Of a DNA stretch of 47,519 nt, positions 39,878 through 47,318 are shown in pieces. Source of the stretch: Victivallales bacterium (GTDB lineage Bacteria > Verrucomicrobiota > Lentisphaeria > Victivallales > UBA1829); contig JAEEQN010000022.1 of NCBI GenBank assembly GCA_016285345.1, positions 1 through 47,519 on the forward strand, read 5' to 3'. The notes below the pieces were generated by a model. That model was not told where the DNA came from. It saw nothing but the letters and a program-made list of their open reading frames with translations, and made no database searches. The position numbers and the translations under genes were made by a program. The stretch's first letter is position 1. The number at the start of each line of letters is the position of its first letter.

Positions 39878-41038
39878 ATGTATAAAAAAGATACCATGTG
39901 CGTGCGTTCCGTCCGATGTACGAAAGCGGCTTTCGGGGCGATCGCTACGCCGATCTTTCAATCGGCGACGTTCGTGCACGAGGGGATCGACATGGAATCC
40001 GAATACAGTTACTCCCGGATGCAGAATCCCACCCGTGCCGCCTTGGAAAACAGGATCGCCGAGCTCGAAGGCGGGTTCGACGCCATTGCATTTTCGAGCG
40101 GCATGGCGGCCGAGACGGCGCTGATGAACCTCTTCGAGTCCTCCGGGCACATCATCTCCGGGGACGACCTCTACGGCGGCACGCTGCGGCTGTTCCGCCA
40201 CAATGCTGTTTCAGCGGGGCTGCGGTTCGACTTCACGGATACGACCGCCCCGGAAAACGTGCGGAAGAAACTGCGGCCGGACACGAAGGCGGTCTACCTG
40301 GAAACGCCGAGCAATCCGACCATGCAGGTCACGGACATTGCGGCCGTGGCGGAAATCGCGCATTCTGTGGGAGCGCTGCTGATCGTCGACAACACGTTCC
40401 TCTCGCCGCTCTTCCAGCGTCCGCTGGAGCTGGGCGCGGACATCGTGGTCCACAGCGGCACGAAGTACCTCGGCGGGCACAACGACACGCTGGCGGGGTT
40501 CGTGGTCGTGAAGACCCCGGAGCTCGCGGAGAAGATGCGTTACTGCGCGAAGACGATCGGGGCATGTCTGGCTCCGTTTGACTGTTTCCTGCTCGAACGC
40601 GGCATCAAGACGCTGTCCGTGCGACTCGAAAAACAGGCCGCGAACGCGGAGAAGATCGCGTACTGGCTGCGGGAACGTCCCGAGGTCAGAAAAGTCTATT
40701 ACATCGGCTTCCCCGATCACCCGGGCTACGAGGTGACCAGGCGCCAGTGTTCCGGCTTCGGCGGCATGCTGTCCATGGAGGTGGACAGCCCCGAAACCGC
40801 CCGGAAGATCCTGAAGGAAGTCCGGCTCTTCCAGTATGCCGAGAGCCTCGGCGGGGTGGACAGCCTCATCACCTATCCCATGCTTCAGACCCACGCCGAC
40901 GTACCGGAGGAGGAACGCCTCAAACGCGGCATCAACGACCGTTTTCTGCGGATTTCGGTCGGCATCGAAAACGCCGACGACCTCATCGAGGACCTTCGGG
41001 CCGCGCTCGAAAAAAAAGCGGAGGAGGAACCGGCATGA
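39878..41038 (+). CDS. Cystathionine gamma-synthase/gamma-lyase family PLP enzyme
   Basis: A fold-type I PLP enzyme of trans-sulfuration, 386 residues. Family features are the opening TPIFQSATFVHEG, YSRMQNPTRAALENRIAELEG (phosphate-binding Tyr and Arg), FSSGMAAETALM, the VDNTFLSPLFQRP block and the Schiff-base lysine in HSGTKYLGGHND. The C terminus has SLGGVDSLITYP and RISVGIEN. Synthase, gamma-lyase and related sulfhydrylases cannot be separated by eye. ATG 39878 has AAAGGAG at 11 nt; the longer frame upstream is leader. Its stop overlaps the MalY-like start (ATGA), so the pair is coupled. Together they could pass sulfur from cysteine to homocysteine. Confidence 0.9.
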   Translation: MYKKDTMCVRSVRCTKAAFGAIATPIFQSATFVHEGIDMESEYSYSRMQNPTRAALENRIAELEGGFDAIAFSSGMAAETALMNLFESSGHIISGDDLYGGTLRLFRHNAVSAGLRFDFTDTTAPENVRKKLRPDTKAVYLETPSNPTMQVTDIAAVAEIAHSVGALLIVDNTFLSPLFQRPLELGADIVVHSGTKYLGGHNDTLAGFVVVKTPELAEKMRYCAKTIGACLAPFDCFLLERGIKTLSVRLEKQAANAEKIAYWLRERPEVRKVYYIGFPDHPGYEVTRRQCSGFGGMLSMEVDSPETARKILKEVRLFQYAESLGGVDSLITYPMLQTHADVPEEERLKRGINDRFLRISVGIENADDLIEDLRAALEKKAEEEPA

Positions 41039-42204
41039 AGTACGATTTCGACGAAATCATCCCCCGCCAGCACACGAACAGCCTCAAATACGATTTCGCG
41101 AAGGAACGCGGCAAACCGGACGGCCTGCTGCCGATGTGGGTGGCGGACATGGATTTTCAGACGCCGCAATGCGTGCGGGATGCGCTCGCCGCGAAAGCCG
41201 CGCACGGCATCTTCGGGTATTCCGACCCGGACGAGACGTATTTCGACGCGCTCGCGCAATGGTTCGGGACGCGTCACGGCTGGACGGTCGATCCGCACAC
41301 TTCTGTTCGCACACCGGGCGTAGTGTTCGCGATCTGCACGCTGATCCGCTGCCTTACGCAGCCCGGAGACGCCGTGCTGATCCAGGAACCCGTGTACTAC
41401 TGCTTCCGCGAGGGCATCCGTGACAACGGACGCCGTCTCGTCGTGAACGAACTCGTTTTCGACGGACAGAAATACTCCATCGATTTCGAGGACTTCGAAC
41501 GCAAGATCGTCGAAAACGGCGTGAAGCTCTTTGTGCTGTGCAGTCCGCACAATCCGGTCGGGCGCGTATGGACGCGTGCCGAACTTGAGCGGATGGCCGA
41601 AATCTGTCTGCGGCACGGCGTGTTCGTGGCGGCGGACGAAATCCACGAGGACTTCGTGTATCCCGGCAGCCGGCACATCGTGTTCGCGTCGCTCTCCGAT
41701 GAGGTCGCGCAGCATTGCGCCGTCTGCACCGCTCCGAGCAAGACATTCAACCTGGCGGCCCTGCATATCGCCAATATTTTCATCACGAACGCACAAGTAA
41801 GAAAGGCGTTCAAACGCGAGCTGGACGCGGAGGGCTACAGCCAGTCGAACATCATGGGATTGGTCGCCTGTCAGACGGCGTACCGGTCCGGCGCGGACTG
41901 GGTGGACCAGCTGGTCGCCTACCTGTACGAAAACGTCGCCTTCCTGCGCGAAACGATCAACACGCGGCTGCCTCAGCTTCAGCTGGTCGAACCGGAAGGG
42001 ACCTATCTCCCCTGGGTGAACTTCTCCAAGCTCAATCTCAACTCATCCGAACTTGACCGCTTCATCATCGGCCGTGCAAAGCTCTGGCTTGACAGCGGTC
42101 CCATCTTCGGAGCGGGCGGCGCAGGGTTCCAGCGGTTCAACATCGCGGTTCCCCGTTCGACGCTGAAACAGGCGCTTTCCCAGCTTGAAATTGCCCTGAA
42201 ATAA
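41035..42204 (+). CDS. MalY/PatB family C-S lyase (cystathionine beta-lyase type)
   Basis: A 389-residue aminotransferase-fold PLP enzyme. MalY/PatB hallmarks are the N-terminal LLPMWVADMDFQTP, GIFGYSDPDETYFDAL, LCSPHNPVGRVWTRAEL, ADEIHEDFVYPG, the PLP lysine in APSKTFNLAALH, and the C-terminal FNIAVPRSTL. These enzymes cleave cystathionine or cysteine, releasing homocysteine or sulfide. GAGGAGG lies 7 nt before the ATG, which overlaps the stop of the upstream gene. The operon converges on the encapsulin operon and ends at the hairpin 42231-42264. Sulfide release by this enzyme could feed or compete with the desulfurase on the other strand. Confidence 0.92.
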   Translation: MKYDFDEIIPRQHTNSLKYDFAKERGKPDGLLPMWVADMDFQTPQCVRDALAAKAAHGIFGYSDPDETYFDALAQWFGTRHGWTVDPHTSVRTPGVVFAICTLIRCLTQPGDAVLIQEPVYYCFREGIRDNGRRLVVNELVFDGQKYSIDFEDFERKIVENGVKLFVLCSPHNPVGRVWTRAELERMAEICLRHGVFVAADEIHEDFVYPGSRHIVFASLSDEVAQHCAVCTAPSKTFNLAALHIANIFITNAQVRKAFKRELDAEGYSQSNIMGLVACQTAYRSGADWVDQLVAYLYENVAFLRETINTRLPQLQLVEPEGTYLPWVNFSKLNLNSSELDRFIIGRAKLWLDSGPIFGAGGAGFQRFNIAVPRSTLKQALSQLEIALK

Positions 42205-42228
42205 GCTCTTTTTTCAAATCCAGATAAA

Positions 42229-42290
42229 TGGAAGCGTGGTCACCTTTTCGGGCGGCCACGCTTCAAGTTTTCTGCATTGTTTGAGTTGGA
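42229..42290. repeat. Dispersed hairpin repeat, diverged copy 3
   Basis: Aligned to the reverse complement of copy 2, it shares GTGGT...CCTT, GCCACGCT, CAA, TTT and CTGCATTGT in the same order over about 55 nt. It lacks the CGGATGGATT end. Confidence 0.55.
42231..42273. terminator. Hairpin terminator between convergent sulfur operons
   Basis: GAAGCGTGG (42231-42239) pairs exactly with CCACGCTTC (42256-42264) around a 16-nt loop; AAGTTTTC follows on the + strand. It is formed by the core of repeat copy 3. Confidence 0.6.
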
Positions 42291-42297
42291 GGTGAAC

Positions 42298-43233
42298 TCA
42301 AATCTCGTAGTTCAGAAACTCTCCGTTCTGGAACTCCACGGACTCGTGGCGTTTGAACTGAAGTTCCGGCATCTTGGCGCTCACGCGGGTCTGTTCGGGG
42401 ACGGATTTGGTGACAAACGCGTTGCCGCCGATCACGACGCCCTCGCTGATCACAGTCTCGCCGCCGAGGATGGACGCGCCAGAATAGATCGTCACGTCGT
42501 CCTCGATGGTCGGATGGCGTTTCGTGCCCTTCAGCTGCTGGCCGCCGCGCGTGGAGAGCGCGCCGAGCGTGACGCCCTGGTAGATCTTGGCGTGTTCGCC
42601 GATCTCCGCGGTCTCGCCGATCACGATGCCCGTGCCGTGGTCGATGAAGAAATACTTCCCGATCTTCGCGCCCGGATGGATATCGATCCCCGTGACGCTG
42701 TGGGCGTGTTCGGTCATGATGCGCGGGATCAGCGGCACGCCGAGCGTGTACAGCTCATGCGCGATCCGGTTCACCATCGTGGCATAGATGCCGGGATACG
42801 AGGAGATCACCTCGTCGCGGCTGAACGCGGCGGGGTCGCCCTCGAACGCGGCCTCGATGTCCGTGGCGAGGTATTCGCGTATCTTGGGGATCGCGGCGAG
42901 GAAAGCGTCCACGATCTCCTCGGCGCGCTTCTGCACCGCGTCGTCCGGCGCGTCGCAGTATGCCTCGGTGAAGAGGCGGAGCGTCTTGGCGATCTGCGCC
43001 GTCAGCACCTCGCTGATCTCCTCGAGCAGCTGGCCGGTGTAGAAGCGTATGTTGTCGCTCCGGAGCTCCTTCTGGTCGAAAAAGCCGGGGAAAATGACAT
43101 ACTGCAGCTTCTTCAGCACAGCCAGGATCAGGTGGCGCTTGGGGAACTGCGTCTCCCCGATCTTGCCGATATGCGGATGCTGAACATAGCTTTCCAGGAC
43201 CGCTTCCAGTACATCGTCCAGTTTGTGACTCAT
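42298..43233 (-). CDS. Serine O-acetyltransferase, EpsC-type, in the encapsulin operon
   Basis: Makes O-acetylserine from serine and acetyl-CoA. A 311-residue protein with the helical N domain (~1-165) and the left-handed beta-helix: [20 protein letters not shown] with the catalytic His, [20 protein letters not shown] and [20 protein letters not shown]. The C terminus ends GEFLNYEI with a terminal Ile, as in SATs that dock into cysteine synthase, whereas the copy at 9163 ends in Pro. It is the last gene of the operon, 19 nt after the desulfurase. Serine acetyltransferase beside desulfurase and encapsulin is a recurrent family 2A encapsulin neighbourhood. Confidence 0.93.
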   Translation of the reverse strand: MSHKLDDVLEAVLESYVQHPHIGKIGETQFPKRHLILAVLKKLQYVIFPGFFDQKELRSDNIRFYTGQLLEEISEVLTAQIAKTLRLFTEAYCDAPDDAVQKRAEEIVDAFLAAIPKIREYLATDIEAAFEGDPAAFSRDEVISSYPGIYATMVNRIAHELYTLGVPLIPRIMTEHAHSVTGIDIHPGAKIGKYFFIDHGTGIVIGETAEIGEHAKIYQGVTLGALSTRGGQQLKGTKRHPTIEDDVTIYSGASILGGETVISEGVVIGGNAFVTKSVPEQTRVSAKMPELQFKRHESVEFQNGEFLNYEI

Positions 43234-43252
43234 AGTCGCCCCTTTTCCGCGG

Positions 43253-44842
43253 TCAGTTCAGACGCTTCAGCGCCGCCACCAGCAGGTCGATCTCTTCCGG
43301 CGTGTTGTAGAACGCGAGGACCGGGCGCACCGTGCCCTCCAGGCCGTAGCTCCGGAGGATCGGCTGGGCGCAATGATGGCCCGCACGGACGGCGATGCCC
43401 TGGCTGTCCAGGTATTTTCCGACGGATGCGATGTCGTGGTTGTCCAGCACGAACGACAGCACGCCGGATTTGTCCCGCGTGGTGCCGATCAGGTGAAGTC
43501 CGGGGACCTCGGCCAGACGCGCCATGCCGTACTGCGTCAGCTCGTGTTCATAAGCCGCCACGTTCGCCATGCCGATCTGCATCATGTATTCGAGCGCGGC
43601 GCCCATGCCGACCGCGTCCGCGATGCTGCCGGTGCCCGCCTCGAACTTGTTCGGCGCGCCCTGGTAGATGGTGCGTTCGAACGTTACGTCGGCGATCATG
43701 TTGCCGCCGCCCTGATACGGCTGCGCCTCTCTCAGCGCGTCGGTCTTGCCGTAGACCGCGCCGATGCCGTTCGGCCCGAATACCTTGTGCGCGGAGAACA
43801 CGTAGAAATCCGGGTCAAGCGCCGTCACGTTCACCGGAATGTGCGCCACGGACTGCGCACCGTCGATCAAAATGCGGACGCCGTGCGCATGTGCAATGGC
43901 GACGAGCTCCGCGACGGGCGTGACCGTGCCGAGCACGTTCGAGACATGCGCGACGGACACGAATTTCGTGTGTTCGTTGAAGAGCTTCGTGTACTCGGAA
44001 ATGATGAGCTGGCCGTTCTGGTCGACCGGGATGACCCGGATCTTCGCGCCGGTCGCCGCCGCGATCATCTGCCAGGGCACGATGTTCGCGTGGTGTTCCA
44101 GCAGGGAGACGATGATCTCGTCGCCGGGTTTCAGCAGCGGCCGCACATAGCTCTGCGCGACCAGGTTGATGCCCTCGGTCGTGCCGCGGACGAATACGAT
44201 GTCCCGCGCGTTGCGTGCGCCGAGGAACTTCGCCACGGTCGAACGCGCGTTTTCGTAGGCGTCGGTCGAACGGGCGGCGAGTTCATGTGCGCCGCGGTGC
44301 ACGTTGGAATTCTCGTGCAGGTAATAGTGCGAGATGCGGTCGATGACCTGTTTCAGGCGCTGCGTGGTGGCTCCGTTGTCGAACCAGACCAGCTGTCTGC
44401 CGTTGCTCAGGCGTTCCTGCAGGATCGGGAAATCCGCGCGGATCCGGTCCACGGGGACGGCTCCGACCGAGGCGTGAGTGGTGTGCGGGATATGCTGTTT
44501 CGAATGCGCTTCCGGCGCGCCCGGCACGGGGTCTTCCGCTTTCGCGGCGTCGACCAGGGTCGGCGAATACACGACGGCGGAGGGCGCTGTGGGCGCTCCG
44601 GTGGACGGCATGGGCACGTTCCCGACGGCGGATTCGGCACGAAGCACGTCCGACGCGATCTGGTCCCAGTCCGTACCGGAGGAGGCGGAAGCCGCGCCGG
44701 CAGCCGAGGCAGCCGGAGCGGCGGCGGCATTGGCGTCGGTCGCCAGTTCGTCGCCGCACAGCTCCACCGCCCACTTCAGCAACTCGGCTTCGGTAGGCAG
44801 GCCCGCCGTTGCCGGGTTGGAATCAGGCTTTGTCGTAGTCAT
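43253..44842 (-). CDS. SufS-type cysteine desulfurase with N-terminal encapsulin-targeting extension
   Basis: A PLP enzyme that removes sulfur from cysteine as a persulfide. The 529 residues divide into an extension and a normal SufS body (~131-529). The body has WFDNGATTQRLKQVID, VRGTTEGINLVA, LEHHANIVPWQ, LIDGAQSVAH, the PLP Lys353 in SAHKVFGPNGIGAVYG and active-site Cys491 in RAGHHCAQP. Residues 1-130 are Ala/Pro/Ser-rich and disordered, with two short predicted helices (EAELLKWAVELCGDEL and DWDQIASDVLRAE). Such extensions are the cargo-loading domain of family 2A encapsulin systems. The ATG overlaps the shell gene by 20 nt, which favours stoichiometric co-assembly. The loading role is inferred from family knowledge. 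Confidence 0.94.
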   Translation of the reverse strand: MTTTKPDSNPATAGLPTEAELLKWAVELCGDELATDANAAAAPAASAAGAASASSGTDWDQIASDVLRAESAVGNVPMPSTGAPTAPSAVVYSPTLVDAAKAEDPVPGAPEAHSKQHIPHTTHASVGAVPVDRIRADFPILQERLSNGRQLVWFDNGATTQRLKQVIDRISHYYLHENSNVHRGAHELAARSTDAYENARSTVAKFLGARNARDIVFVRGTTEGINLVAQSYVRPLLKPGDEIIVSLLEHHANIVPWQMIAAATGAKIRVIPVDQNGQLIISEYTKLFNEHTKFVSVAHVSNVLGTVTPVAELVAIAHAHGVRILIDGAQSVAHIPVNVTALDPDFYVFSAHKVFGPNGIGAVYGKTDALREAQPYQGGGNMIADVTFERTIYQGAPNKFEAGTGSIADAVGMGAALEYMMQIGMANVAAYEHELTQYGMARLAEVPGLHLIGTTRDKSGVLSFVLDNHDIASVGKYLDSQGIAVRAGHHCAQPILRSYGLEGTVRPVLAFYNTPEEIDLLVAALKRLN

Positions 44843-45773
44843 AATATTCACCCACCTCCACATCTTCGAGCACGGCGATGGCGTCGTCGGCCAGGATCGC
44901 GGCCGAGCAGTACAGCGACAGCAGATAGGACGCGTTGCCCTTGTCGTCGATGCCGCGGAACCGGATGGAGAGACCGCGGGAGTGTTCGCCCTGCAGGCCG
45001 GTCTGGTACAGGCCGATCACGCCGCGCTTGGCTTCGCCGGTGCGGATGAGCAGGATGTTCGTCTTGCCGCTCTGGGACTTCGGGTTCTTCAGGCCGTCGA
45101 CCAGCAGCTTGTCGGTCGGGATCAGCGGGATGCCGCGCCAGAGGATGAAGTTGCCGCCGTTGATGTTGGCGGTCACCGGGGGCACGCCGCGACGGGTGCA
45201 TTCGCGCTCGAACGCCGCGATGGCGCGGGGATGCGCGAGGAAGAAGGACGGCTCTTTCCACACTTTGGAAATGAGTTCGTCCAGGTCGTCGGGCGTGGGG
45301 GCGCCGTTGCGCGGCTGGATGCGCTGGGAATCCGCCACGTTCTTCAGCAGGCCGTAGTCGTCGTTGTTGATGAGCTGGCTTTCCTGGCGTTCGCGAAGGC
45401 TCTCCACGGCGAGAGCGAGCTGTTCCTTGGTCTGGTCGTAGGGGGAACTGAAGACGTCCGCCACCTGCGTCTTGACGTTGATGATGGTGGAGATCGAATT
45501 CAGGATGTACTCGCGCGGCTTGGTCTCGTAGTCAACGAATCCCTGCGGGATGACGTCGCTCTTCGGCTTGGAGCTGCACAGCACTTCCAGCGGAGTGTCG
45601 CCTTCCTTCACGCGGTTCACGCGGTAGATACCGGCGTCGAGGCCCTTGAACTCAAGGAACCGGGTGAGCCATTTCGGGGTGAGCAGACCGAACTGGGGTT
45701 TTGTTTTGGTGACGTCCGCCAACTGGTAAGCGGCGGCTTTACCCAACGTGTTGATTTTGGTTTCTTCAGACAT
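44823..45773 (-). CDS. Family 2A encapsulin shell protein (SrpI-like)
   Basis: A 316-residue HK97-fold shell protein that builds a nanocompartment. It matches my knowledge of cyanobacterial SrpI along its length: TPKWLTRFLEF and GIYRVNRV near the N terminus, VDYETKPREYILNSISTI, QLALAVESLRERQESQLIN, GAPTPDDLDELISKVWKEPS, FFLAHPRAIAAFERECTRRG, WRGIPLIPTDKL and a C-terminal LADDAIAVLEDVEV. No cyclic-nucleotide-binding insert (the family 2B mark) is present. The SD AGGAGG precedes the ATG. The gene lies between the E1-rhodanese and the desulfurase it should enclose. The identification rests on motif recall; a structure or profile search would settle it. Confidence 0.94.
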   Translation of the reverse strand: MSEETKINTLGKAAAYQLADVTKTKPQFGLLTPKWLTRFLEFKGLDAGIYRVNRVKEGDTPLEVLCSSKPKSDVIPQGFVDYETKPREYILNSISTIINVKTQVADVFSSPYDQTKEQLALAVESLRERQESQLINNDDYGLLKNVADSQRIQPRNGAPTPDDLDELISKVWKEPSFFLAHPRAIAAFERECTRRGVPPVTANINGGNFILWRGIPLIPTDKLLVDGLKNPKSQSGKTNILLIRTGEAKRGVIGLYQTGLQGEHSRGLSIRFRGIDDKGNASYLLSLYCSAAILADDAIAVLEDVEVGEYYDYDKA

Positions 45774-45833
45774 GTTTTTGCCTCCTAAAGGTATAGAGTG
45801 TTTTTATTTCTTGAATTGCCCTTGGGAGGCAAG

Positions 45834-47018
45834 TCAGATTTGTTTCGCGGTCGGATCGACCTCGTTGATCCAGCCCTGAACGCCGTCCAGGAGGTTCATC
45901 GCCTTGCCCGTGTAGCCAGCGTCGCGCAGATTGCGGATCGCCAGGATGCTGCGCTGGCCGATCTTGCAGACGAACACGGCGTCGATCGCGGGATCGAGCT
46001 CGTCCATGCGGCGGACGACCTGCCCGAGCGGGATCACCTTCGCGTTCGGGAACTTGAAGTAGGCGCGTTCGTGCGGCTCGCGGAGGTCGATCACCTGGAC
46101 CGGCTCGTTCGCGTCGAAACGGCGCTTCAGCTCCGTGGCGGAGATGGATTCCACCGGGGTCTCGTCCTGCTTCGTGCGGATGTTGCAGAACTGCTCGTAG
46201 TCGATAAGTTTCGTGATGGTCGGGTGCCTGCCGCAGATCGGGCAGTCCGGGTCGCTTTCCAGCTTGAGCTCGCGGAACTTCATCTTCCACGCATCGTAAA
46301 GCAGGAGACGCCCGGCGAGCGTTTCGCCTCCGCCGACCAGCAGCTTGATGACTTCGGTGGCCTGGAGCATGCCGATCACGCCCGGCAGGACGCCGAGGAC
46401 GCCGCCCTCCGCGCAGGAGGGGACCAGTCCGGGCGGCGGCGGTTCGCGGTACAGGCAGCGGTAACAGGGGCCGTGCTTCGCGTAGAACACGCTGACCTGG
46501 CCCTCGAACTGGAACACCGAGCCGTACACGTTCGGCTTGCCGAGCAGGACGCAGGCGTCGTTCACCAGATAGCGCGTCGGATAGTTGTCCGTGCCGTCCG
46601 CCACCACGTCGTATTCGCGGATGATGTCCAGCGCGTTTTCGCTGGAGAGCGGTTCGTTGTAGGTGACCACGTTCACCAGCGGGTTCAGGGCGCGGATTCG
46701 GTCGCGTGCGGAGGCGACTTTCGGACGGTCCACGTCGCGCGTGCCGTGGATGATCTGACGGTGGAGGTTCGAGATGTCCACGTTGTCGAAATCCACGAGC
46801 CCGATCGTGCCGACGCCCGCGGCGGCGAGGTAGAGCGCGAGCGGCGCGCCGAGACCGCCGGTCCCGACGATCAGGACCTTCGAACCCTTGATCTTCTGCT
46901 GTCCCTCGATGCCGATTTCGGAAAGGATGAGCTGGCGGCTGTAGCGCGTCAGGTCGTCGTGGTTCAGATCCTTCTTCCAGCGGTCCTCCGGGACTACGCT
47001 TGGTATGACTTCACTCAT
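45834..47018 (-). CDS. ThiF/MoeB-like E1 sulfur-carrier-activating enzyme fused to rhodanese
   Basis: A 394-residue fusion. The E1-like adenylyltransferase part (~20-275) has SRQLILSEIGIEGQQKI, nucleotide-binding GTGGLGAPLALYLAAAGVG, DFDNVDISNLHRQ, DGTDNYPTRYLVND, Zn ligands Cys185/Cys188 and Cys259/Cys262, and SCAEGGVLGVLPG with candidate catalytic Cys202. The rhodanese part (~288-394) has VIDLREPHERAY and the persulfide-bearing Cys351 in FVCKIGQRS. Such fusions (MoeZ/MOCS3 type) adenylate the C-terminal glycine of a ThiS/MoaD-like protein and convert it to a thiocarboxylate. The ATG is 3 nt after the carrier gene; a 60-nt gap with AGGAGG leads to the encapsulin gene. Confidence 0.95.
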   Translation of the reverse strand: MSEVIPSVVPEDRWKKDLNHDDLTRYSRQLILSEIGIEGQQKIKGSKVLIVGTGGLGAPLALYLAAAGVGTIGLVDFDNVDISNLHRQIIHGTRDVDRPKVASARDRIRALNPLVNVVTYNEPLSSENALDIIREYDVVADGTDNYPTRYLVNDACVLLGKPNVYGSVFQFEGQVSVFYAKHGPCYRCLYREPPPPGLVPSCAEGGVLGVLPGVIGMLQATEVIKLLVGGGETLAGRLLLYDAWKMKFRELKLESDPDCPICGRHPTITKLIDYEQFCNIRTKQDETPVESISATELKRRFDANEPVQVIDLREPHERAYFKFPNAKVIPLGQVVRRMDELDPAIDAVFVCKIGQRSILAIRNLRDAGYTGKAMNLLDGVQGWINEVDPTAKQI

Positions 47019-47021
47019 GGA

Positions 47022-47300
47022 TCAGCGCCCTCCGGCTATGGCGGGCACGATCATCACCGTCGCGCCAGCCGCGAGCGGCGTGTCGAGGCCGTTCAGTTTC
47101 TTGATGTTGGTCCCGTCGACGAAGACGTTCACGAATCCGCGCAGGGCCGTGTCGTTCTCGTAGATCTGGCGTTTCAGGTCAGGATACTGCGCGGTGAGGT
47201 TGGCGAGGGCTTCCCCCACGGTCGAGCCTTCCGCTTCGACTTCGGACTTGCGGTCCACGAAGGACCTCAATGCGGTCGGGATAAGAATTGTCACGCTCAT
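47022..47300 (-). CDS. ThiS/MoaD-like ubiquitin-fold sulfur carrier ending Gly-Gly-Arg
   Basis: A 92-residue beta-grasp protein: VTILIPTALRSFVDRK, EVEAEGSTVGEALANL, YENDTALRGFVNVFVDGTNI, then DTPLAAGATVMIVPAIAGG. The GG end is the thiocarboxylate acceptor in this family (CysO, MoaD, ThiS). Here a single Arg follows GG before the stop, so the carrier must be trimmed before it can be adenylated. The JAMM protease gene immediately upstream is the obvious candidate. AGGAG lies before the ATG; 18 nt separate it from the protease stop. It resembles CysO more than ThiS, given its operon with serine acetyltransferase, but that is inference. Confidence 0.92.
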   Translation of the reverse strand: MSVTILIPTALRSFVDRKSEVEAEGSTVGEALANLTAQYPDLKRQIYENDTALRGFVNVFVDGTNIKKLNGLDTPLAAGATVMIVPAIAGGR

Positions 47301-47318
47301 GTTACGCTCTCCTTATGG

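Noticed and set aside
45834..47300. Assignment of the carrier/E1 pair to thiamine or molybdenum cofactor synthesis
   Set aside because: No thiG, thiH, moaE or moaA-type gene is nearby, while the JAMM protease, desulfurase and serine acetyltransferase all point to a cysteine/sulfur-storage role; not strictly excluded.
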